A stretch of 64,000 bases of DNA from NCBI GenBank assembly GCA_013368325.1, contig JAACJK010000229.1, forward strand, positions 124,001 through 188,000. Reading direction: 5' to 3'. Positions 56,761 to 64,000 of this stretch are shown in pieces. The notes under the pieces were generated by a model that was given only the letters and a program-made list of their open reading frames with translations, was not told the origin of the DNA and searched no databases. The position numbers were made by a program, and so were the translations under genes. The stretch comes from Ephemerocybe angulata. Taxonomy: Eukaryota > Basidiomycota > Agaricomycetes > Agaricales > Psathyrellaceae. How positions within the stretch are numbered: position 1 is the first letter of the stretch; each line of letters begins with the position of its first letter.

Positions 56761-57466
56761 TCACCAGTGTAAACGGTGGGTAGGGCATTGGTATCCCATG
56801 GGATTCTTGAACAGGTAGAGTTGGTGGTAGTCTTCCGCGTCCCACCACTTCCCGGCGGGCACGATTTCGGTGACGATTTTCTTGCCAATAGGGTCGAAGT
56901 GCTTCTTCTGGACTTCTTCTGTGACACGCTTGGCGACGGTCTCTTGCTCTGGGGTGTTGTAGAAGATGGCTGAGCGGTACTCTGTTCCGGTGGACGAGGT
57001 AGGTTAGATGAGAGCGAGGTTCAAAAATAGCGCGGGACATACGGGTACCCTGGTCCGCCCCCTGCCTGTTCGATGTCGTTGGGTCATGGGTACGATAGAA
57101 GAACTCTGTTAAGTGAATCAGCAAAGTACCAGAGCGCGAACTTTCGATGGTGACGTACCGACGAGCTCATCGTACGACACGACCGCAGGGTCAAACTCAA
57201 TCCGCACCGCCTCAGCGTGGTTGGTCTGCCCAGAACAGACCTGCTCATAACTCGGGTCCTGGACGTCTTCCTTCCCGCCGGTGTATCCCACCGCCGTGTT
57301 AAGAATACCCTTGTTCTCCGTGGGTGGGAAGTGCTTCAAGAAGATGTGTTGAACGCCCCAGAAACATCCTGATGCGAAGGTGGCGACCTGAGGCTGAGAA
57401 GTAGCTGTGTAACTGTATCAGTATTCGAGCCAGGGCTGGCGAAAACGTTCACTGACAAGTAGACAT
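56761..57466 (-). CDS. msrA: Peptide methionine sulfoxide reductase A
   Basis: Reduces methionine-S-sulfoxide in proteins, repairing oxidative damage, recycled by thioredoxin. Exons (minus) 57466-57457, 57404-57159, 57105-57043 and 56981-56761; 179 aa, the usual length. The first exon is only 10 nt (M-S-T plus one base); the donor is GTCAGT and the acceptor ACACAG. The catalytic motif GCFWG is at residues 16-20 with Cys17 as nucleophile. Family motifs VGYTGG, SGQTNHAEAVRIEFDP, FFYRTHDPTTSNRQGADQG and QYRSAIF are present. The stop follows THRLHW. No targeting sequence is obvious, so it is likely cytosolic. Confidence 0.93.
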
Positions 57467-58023
57467 GGTGGCCCGAAAAGCTGATGGGTTAATGGGAGTG
57501 CCGAGTGATAGCAGAGCCTTCAAACGACCAAGCATACCACGCTGGGAAGGATAAGGCGGAGTTCAACGAAGTATCAAGGACTTCAGCTGGGGCGGGGAGG
57601 GCGGTGGTGGTGGTGAAGAATATAGAAGAATATAGAGTAGATATCGGCTGTCTTGCTCAGCAAGAAGCCGCAAGCGGCAATGATGACAGGATGTCGACAA
57701 AAAACGTGATATGACTGATCAAATCAAGGGTGCCTCACGGACTCCAAGTGAGAACTTGGAGTATAGCACAAAGAAGGACTGAACCTCTATTCGACGATGT
57801 CCATGAGATATCGAGAATGAGAAGGTACCACACTATATCTCAAAAACGTAGTCAGAGTCAAGTCAGAGTAAGAGTCAGAAGCGCGCTACCACCTTACCCT
57901 CCTAATACTGTATACGTATTGCTGAATATGAATTGTAATTTGAGAAACCCGGGTTCAAGATGCGATGAAAACCAAAAATTGTGACTACGCCTGCTGCACA
58001 TCAGGATAAGATGCAAAAGGTTA
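57467..58023. other. Upstream region of MsrA, no gene seen
   Basis: Contains the msrA promoter (minus; TATATTCT-like words near 57615-57640) and nothing else recognised. Confidence 0.35.
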
Positions 58024-58096
58024 GTCCCCACCGTGGTTCGAACACGGGACCTCGCGATTTGCAATCGCACGCTCTAATCCACTGAGCTATGGAGAC
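58024..58096 (-). tRNA. tRNA-Cys(GCA): tRNA-Cys (GCA)
   Basis: 73-nt cloverleaf on the minus strand without an intron. The acceptor stem GTCTCCA pairs with TGGGGAC (one G-T). The D-arm GCTC...GAGC, anticodon stem TGCGA/TCGCG with loop TTGCAAA (anticodon GCA, cysteine), and T-arm CCGTG TTCGAAC CACGG are all present. A T-run terminator downstream was not clear by eye. Confidence 0.93.
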
Positions 58097-59560
58097 ATGT
58101 GGAGAGGCCCAAACCAACGATTAATTCCGACCTAAAGCTCCGGTGAGATAGTCACCTCAAAACCGAAAATATGTGAGCCCCAAGCATCCGTCGAGTTGGG
58201 GTGAAGGCTGGCATTGGGCGCTAATATCTGTCCAGCAGTGCATCTTGCGTTTTGACTAGCTTTGGCAGGTGCCGCCGAACGGGACCGGCGTTTGCCGATG
58301 GCCAAACGTTTTTCAATTCCGCCAGGCTGATTCTTGTCTTCTACCACAACATCGTTTCCCTCGCACAACTGAAAGATGGCGCTCATGGACCAAACACCAA
58401 CCGAACTTCTGCATCAACGTAACACAGTGGCCTAATCGCGCCTTTCGACCTTTAACTTAACTCGAAGTTAGCGATTTGGTCCAACTTCTTGCGACAACGA
58501 TGCACCAACGCGTTGCCAACGCGGTCGAAGGACACGGGAACCCTCCATCGTATGGGAGCTGCCCTCTGAGAAGCTCGTCAGGGCCGGTGAAAAGCGCTTT
58601 GAATTTGTGATCTTGTGCAACACCAACTTCTATCGCCCGGGTTCTGAGCCCGAAACCGTCCGCATGGTCAATATCGACGAACTCAGCGTGGACACGCTGC
58701 TGGGCAATCCGGCTGAACTTTGAAGCATCCTCAAGCATCCCAGCGGGGTCCCGTACGCTCAGGACCGACGTTGACTTGGCGCCTCTCCATGCCGTCCAAA
58801 CCATATGGTATGATGCGTATGGCGAAGACAGTCTGACCTGGTACCGCAAGGACAGAGACGCTTCGACGAAGCTCTGCTATCAATATCGTCACTATTGCCT
58901 CATTCTCAGAGCCTTCGAGAACGAATTAAGGTGAATGAGGACCACGAGAGGTTCGTCTTCTTTCTTGTTATCATTGAGTATGGAAAGAACTGACACACGC
59001 TTCCACGCCTTATCTTAGTTGACAGAATACGCACTCAGCACGACACGCGCGACAGCTAACGATGTCCTCGGTAAGTCAGGACGCAATTGCAAATCACCCT
59101 GCCGGTGTTCAACTGATAATCGTACGCTTAAGTGAAGTTTGCCACTAACTGATCACCGTACTGAAGTCTATTTATCTCTGATTTCGCTCCAAGGCTTCAG
59201 CCAGCGCTTAGCATTTGTCGGAAAATCATCACGGTAATTGGTAATTGGGTGCATCTCGAAGCCCCACCAAGCAGGTGACGACGCCATTTGGGTACGATCA
59301 TATGTACGGTGAGCTTGTTGCCACATGGGGCACCCTGGCGCCCTGGTTCCTAATTCGACCGTTGCAGGGCGTTGCCCTTTGCTTCTTTTCTATCTGCGTG
59401 GGGAACCACGAACCTGACTCTGGGCACCCAACAAATCTGCCGCGCTGTCGTATTCCCGGATGTTTCTGGAGATGTTTAAAAGGACTCCCGTCCCGTCCTG
59501 GTTCAGTATCTTCGAGCTCCTTCGTAGATTCCTCCCCGTTCCTCTCTCGCAGTTGCCAGA
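58097..59560. other. Gene-poor interval with coding-like remnants
   Basis: At 58555-58722 a plus-strand stretch reads FEFVILCNTNFYRPGSEPET and VRMVNIDELSVDTLLGNPAE before a stop, suggesting an old exon. The minus strand is also open over 58457-58849. No complete gene. The promoter of the protease gene includes TTTAAAAGG at 59475-59483. Confidence 0.35.
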
Positions 59561-60973
59561 ATGCGCTTCTTCACCACCATCGCTGGTCTCTTGACCCTCT
59601 CCCTCGCTGGCACTGTCCTCGCTGCACCTGCGCCCCCTGCTCTCAAGTCCGTTGAGAAATTCCAGGGCCAGGCCAACGGGAAGTACATCATCAAGCTCAA
59701 GTCCGGCGTCTCCCGCAAGGGCTGGGTCGGTAAGCTCAAGAACCAGAAGACCGCCGTCGACTGGGCTCTCATCAACGGCATTGGCGGTAAGTCCGCTTGA
59801 GCGTGTAATGCCGTTCTCCAACTGACGACACGCAGCCCACCTCGACGACGATGAGCTCGAGACTCTCCGTGCCTCCCCCGATGTCGAGTCTATTGCCGAG
59901 GATGGCATCATGTCCATCTTCGCTACCGCGACCCAAACAAATGCTCCCTGGGGTCTCCAGCGTATCTCCCAGGCCGGTGCCCTCAGCAACACCAACACCG
60001 CCGCCTTGAACTTCACTTACACCTACGACACCACCGCGGGTGCTGGCGTTGACATCTACATCGTCGACACCGGCGTCCTGACCACCCACACCGAGTTCGG
60101 CGGGCGTGCCAGGTGGGGAACCTCCTTCGTTGGCACCACCACTGACGGCCACGGGCACGGAACTCACTGTGCTGGTACCGCTGCTGGTTCCACCTACGGT
60201 GTCGCCAAGAAGGCCAACATCATCGCTGTCCAGGTCCTCGACTCCTCCGGCTCCGGTGCTACTTCTGGCATGTGAGTATACAATCCTCTCGTACCCCTTG
60301 GAACACGCGCTTATTCGTTCCTTCCGATAGTATCTCCGGCCTCAACTGGGTTCTCACCCAGGCTAGGGCTAGCGGACGCCCCTCTGTTGTGTCCATGTCG
60401 CTCGGAGGAAGTGCTTCCAGCTCCCTGGACAGCGCCGTCGCTTCGGTAAGCATTAACCAGTCATTTATCCACATCCTCGGTGTATTGATGTGTCCTTCTC
60501 GGCTGCTAGCTGACTGCTGGTGGTGTCCACGTCGTCGTCGCTGCCGGAAACTCCAACGTCAATGCCGCCAACACCTCCCCCGCTCGCTCTCCCTCTGCCA
60601 TCACCGTCGCCGCCTCCACCATCGCCGACGCCAAGGCCTCCTACTCCAACTACGGTGCCATCATCGACGTCTGGGGCCCTGGCAGTAACATCATCTCGGC
60701 TTGGATCGGCAGCAGCAACACCGCCACGAACAGCATCTCCGGCACTTCCATGGCTACCCCCCACGTCGCTGGTGTCGTCGCCTACCTCCTCGGCAAGGAT
60801 GGAAGTATCACCCCCGCAGCGATGGAGACGAAGATCAAGAGCCTGTCTTCGAAGAACGTGCTTTCTGGCGTTCGTGAGTATCCGAATTCTTGGCTTTTAC
60901 CGCTATTCACCCGCTTACCTTCTTCGCATGACTTTTAGCTTCGGGAACTGTCAACCAGGTCGTCCATATTTAA
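59561..60973 (+). CDS. Secreted subtilisin-like serine protease (S8, proteinase K type)
   Basis: Exons 59561-59786, 59836-60271, 60331-60445, 60510-60873 and 60939-60973; 391 aa. A signal peptide (MRFFTTIAGLLTLSLAGTVL plus AA) is followed by an I9-type propeptide inhibitor (GKYIIKLKSGV ... VESIAEDGIM) and the mature domain from about residue 105 (TQTNAPWGLQRISQ). The catalytic triad is complete: Asp153 in IVDTGV, His183 in GHGTHCAGT and Ser339 in GTSMATPHVAG; the oxyanion Asn is in AAGNSN. Length and motif spacing match proteinase K-like secreted proteases. The last exon codes for only 11 residues. It is expected to act outside the cell on bulk protein. Confidence 0.93.
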
Positions 60974-61241
60974 ACAAGCTCAGCTTCGCTAGACTCGTCG
61001 ATAAGATAACGATTGTGCCGCTTTTTGTGCGGCTCAAATGATTAGGACGAATTGTATATGTATTGTTATGTAGTTTTCTGTAGGAGAGGACGACAAGGAT
61101 CATTCCTGATCTCTCCATGCTGTATCATGTATTGCTCGCTTATAGACTGGAATGAAGGCTTGAAATCTCTCTACAGCATCGTCACGGTAGCGATAGGAAG
61201 AAAGAGGTATAGTAAATGACTGGCTTGTCGTCTCAGAGGTT

Positions 61242-61918
61242 CTAGAAGAGGTACAAAGTACTTGTAGTTAATATGTTGTAATTTGAGAGCATTCGGCCAT
61301 TCTCCAGCAAGCGCCCGGCGAAGACCAAATGCCCCTGATTAGGTGGTATGCCATCGCCCAACCGGACCTTCTTCTTAATCTCCTCAATTCGGTCACTAGA
61401 TTTGCAGTATATCTTGAGGGCTTTACCGGCCACTGTTTGAACATAGATCTCCATATTGTCGAATGGGACAGGCGATGCTACAACCCTGGAGAAGGTCCTC
61501 GATCGAGGACTGTGAATATGAATGGAGTGACGTCCCTAAGAACTTCACTCACGGCGGTGCATTTAATTCCAACCCCTTGACAACCAGCCGATGAACTTTG
61601 CTACAGAAGTCACGCAGAACCTCATCCGAAAGTTCGACCTCTTCACCCTCAAACCCAGGCAGCTCGATCGTCCAGAACGTAACCTTGGTGCTATTGGGCC
61701 GTACTGCAAATAATTAGTATTCCCGTTATGAGCCCCCACAGAGACATTGATGTTGTATATCTCAATGAGATCAGCACAGATGACTCTGAACCACTCACGG
61801 TATGGAATAGGTCAGACCGTGCTGTCACGCGAACGGGGATGTTTACCAGTACTTTGCGTTGTTCATATTGCGGAACGAGGGTACCGCTGTTAGAAGGGCC
61901 TGCCCCGGGCTCTTGCAT
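61242..61918 (-). pseudogene. Broken ubiquitin-like family member
   Basis: Minus-strand exons 61918-61799, 61703 to about 61548 and about 61484-61242. The first (QRKVLVNIPVRVTARSDLFH) is the same 40 codons long as in the intact 53-kb gene. The second exon (STKVTFWTIELPGFEGEEVE) is out of frame with it by 1-2 nt because about 40 nt are missing at its start. The third gives a ubiquitin-like segment ([20 protein letters not shown] ... [19 protein letters not shown]) that stops at ubiquitin position 70. The 240-aa C-terminal domain is absent. It may still give a short product if translated from the later ATG, but it looks like a pseudogene. Confidence 0.65.
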
Positions 61919-62100
61919 CTTGAGATACGACACGGCTTCGGTGCAGGACGAGGATGTTGATGAGCTGCGAGCAAGAGCAGATAAGCGCCCAAGGCCTCGC
62001 TTGGGGCACGTGTATCAACAACAACGGCAAATAGCCCACCCGATGATGAGAGACCATATTCGGGCCACAGGGAAAGTACCTGTGCAGCTGAAGCGGAGAA
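61919..62100 (-). promoter_or_regulatory. Upstream block shared with the intact ubiquitin-like gene
   Basis: On the minus strand GAATATGG.CTC, TATTTGCCG.TGTTGTTGAT, then GCGAGGCCTTGGGCGCTTATCT occur in the same order as at 52815-52920 before the intact gene, showing that the duplication included at least 150 bp of 5' flank. Confidence 0.6.
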
Positions 62101-62302
62101 AGCTTCGAGAACCCTGCCCTAGTTTCAATACGACCAGATACGGGGAATAATCGGATTCTTGTGTGGTGAGCGTACTCCGCGTCAAACTCGGGGATCATTG
62201 TCGTTAGAATGCTACAGATGCAAATTGAGTACGTGCACTGTGTCAGCGTCCCTGCGGCCTGCCAGGAGCGTCTTTCACCTTCATCGCCATTCACGCACAC
62301 AC

Positions 62303-64000
62303 ATGGCTCCAACTATCGAAGAGCGAGGTCGAGCAGCAATGATCGATCTCCCCTTCGAGCTTCACATATCTATCGCACGGTATTTGGCCAACTCACCTCG
62401 GGATCTATTCTCTCTTCTCAAGGTAAGACCTAGTCAGCCCCAATGCGAATTTGAATGCCCACACCCAGTTCTCCAAAGATATCCCGCTCTCTTCACGAGC
62501 TATACACCTCCAAGACTGTGTGGACCATAACCCTGCGCGAAATATGTATTCGAGATGCACTCTTCTTCCCCTCATACCCCGTAGAAGAGATGAGTGTCAA
62601 GCAGCTCATGCGCGCTTGTCTGGCACCTGACCTTTGGAACGAGAGGATAAGGACTGGACCTGGCCTAAAGGACTCCGGAGTACAGACTCTCAGCTCAGAG
62701 CCACTGGAGTCTGATCCGCTCGAGGGGGCGCAGAGAGACAGCTACAATCGCGTGTACTTCGTCCCCGGAGGGCGTTATCTCATCGACCATGCCGGTGGGA
62801 GACTGAGGCTGTGGGACCTTGGGCTTCCCTCAATCTTCCGAGAAGAGGAAGCCAACGCTCAAGAGCCGAGGATAGTGACGTCTATTCTGATCACGGATCC
62901 AAGCCAGGTGTCGGATGATGAGGGAGGCATGGAGTTGGACACAGACGGCGGTGGACAGGCAACGATTGAGTTTGTGGTGTGTCCGTCGCGCGATGGAATG
63001 CGATTACGGGTCTGGGTGGTGCCTGGGCCGTCAACGGTAAAAGGGGGAGTCTCCATGAGTTGCACCTCCTCGGTATACGAGATCGACCTTGGGTCCCATC
63101 AGCCTGATTTCACACTGATGTCCTCGTTGACGGTCCTAACCCCTGTCTGGAGTGTCTTATGGGGTGACCTTTCGATGCGCGATGACACTGCAATATTCCA
63201 CTCACTCGACTACATCATTGTGTGGGACTTCTGTGACTCGAAAGCGAAGGCATGGAGAGTACGGTCCCGGACGGACAACACCGATATGGTGAGCCTTCAA
63301 TCCGTTGTGGCAACCACGGGACGCATGAAATATACTAACGAAAGATAGCTCTTCCTCTCCCAAGCCTCGATTTATCTGGTGAAATCAACGGGCGTACTTG
63401 TTTGGTCAATCCCGCTTCGCTCAGAGCTCAAACCCATCCAAAACGACCAGCTTGACCTCCGGGTCCCGAGCGCCATGCCTGCACCCGAGCCCCGACACTC
63501 ATACTTCTACCGCCAGCCTGAGGAAGGCTCGAATGTGGAGGCCGCCTCTCCGTATTATCCTCCACTCGGGCGAACGCTGAGCCACTGGTATAGCGGGAAC
63601 GACGGATTTCCCGCATTATGGGATGCATTGGAGGACTGGGGAATGGGAAAGGTCGGGAGGTACACGCTTCAGCAGACGAATGCCTCGACGGGTGGAGAGG
63701 TGTCTAGGCACAATGGAGCTGCCGGCGATGCGCTGCAAGCGAGGGCCAATAAGGAAGATAGTCCAACGCGGGTGCCATCACTGCAACATTTGGAACAGGC
63801 GCATCTCAGGCAGACAAACAGCTTTACGCTCCCAGGTCTCCGCCCGAATGCGTATTGTCTCCACCGGATATCCTCCGACATGCTGTCCACGCTCTATAAC
63901 GGAACCACGCCAGGGTGGGATTTCGGTCTCGTATATACGCCCTTCGACCGGGGCGACTCGGATCTGACTCCATCCCCACGCCGTACTTCGAGCGCCGGTG
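62303..64000 (+). CDS. F-box protein, paralogue 2 (runs off the window)
   Basis: Exons 62303-62422, 62479-63288 and 63349 to beyond 64000; introns 56 bp (GTAAGA...CCAAAG) and 60 bp (GTGAGC...AGATAG). The F-box-like start is MIDLPFELHISIARYLANSP, then ISRSLHELYTSKTVW. It shares FFPSYPVEEMSVKQLMRACL, RVYFVPGGRYLI, LRLWDLGLPSI and CTSSVYEIDL with the 25.9-kb gene. It lacks that gene's 72-bp second intron, and its linker regions differ. The C-terminus is cut by the window end after residue about 527. Confidence 0.85.

Noticed and set aside
58457..58849. A 130-aa minus-strand gene
   Set aside because: The plus strand of the same stretch reads at least as protein-like and both lack start context, splicing or domains; treated as remnants.
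1..64000. CRISPR arrays, rRNA genes and bacterial operon features
   Set aside because: None seen; the window is eukaryotic with spliceosomal introns, and no regularly spaced direct repeats or rRNA-like sequence were found.

Overview
This window is nuclear DNA of a filamentous basidiomycete, most likely an agaricomycete mushroom. The reasons are: many short introns of about 50-80 bp with GTRNGT donors and CTRAC-like branch sites; small signal-peptide proteins; gene families typical of agaricomycetes (CHAT/TPR protein, F-box and MYND proteins, thaumatin/ricin-B lectin fusion, proteinase K-like S8 protease, ubiquitin-like fusions, seven-helix membrane protein); and a repeat-rich middle. All gene models are hand-spliced from the sequence and are not transcript-supported.

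Layout. 0.6-6.7 kb: a very long coiled-coil and proline-repeat protein. 8.4-12.1 kb: an intronless 1250-aa TPR-CHAT protease-like protein. 12.1-14.7 kb: gene-poor, with a small inverted-repeat element. 14.7-17.1 kb: a secreted thaumatin-like/ricin-B protein and a convergent short-chain dehydrogenase. 18.5-28 kb: an F-box gene, a frame-damaged gene, a MYND-finger gene and a second type of F-box gene. 28-46.3 kb: an accessory region of inverted and nested duplications. It holds a repeated small-protein locus (two intact copies, one frame-shifted copy and three fragments), TIR elements of about 1.38 kb, an 873-bp nearly pure hairpin insertion, and a truncated transposon gene. The housekeeping gene QCR6 sits between the inverted duplicates. 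42.8-50 kb: a family of small secreted precursors. 50.5-54.5 kb: intact and broken members of a ubiquitin-like fusion family. 55.3-61 kb: seven-helix protein, MsrA, tRNA-Cys and S8 protease. 61.2-64 kb: a damaged ubiquitin-like copy and a second F-box paralogue running off the window end.

Most notable are three things. First, a four-member family of secreted precursors (42.8, 46.7, 48.2 kb, plus a pseudogene at 49.4 kb). Each intact member has a signal peptide, a conserved pro-region ending in a dibasic Arg-Arg (Kex2-type) site, and a small C-x2-C...H...H finger, canonical C2H2 in one copy. This suggests secreted zinc-finger mini-proteins. Second, a small protein family carrying two copies of a HE(F/Y)LGVE.WV.IPD motif; its two intact copies differ only by in-frame indels. 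Third, QCR6 appears to need exons of 2 and 4 nucleotides. The ubiquitin-like family, with an internal non-cleavable ubiquitin fold (LRGD end) fused to an unknown C-terminal domain, is a fourth point of interest.
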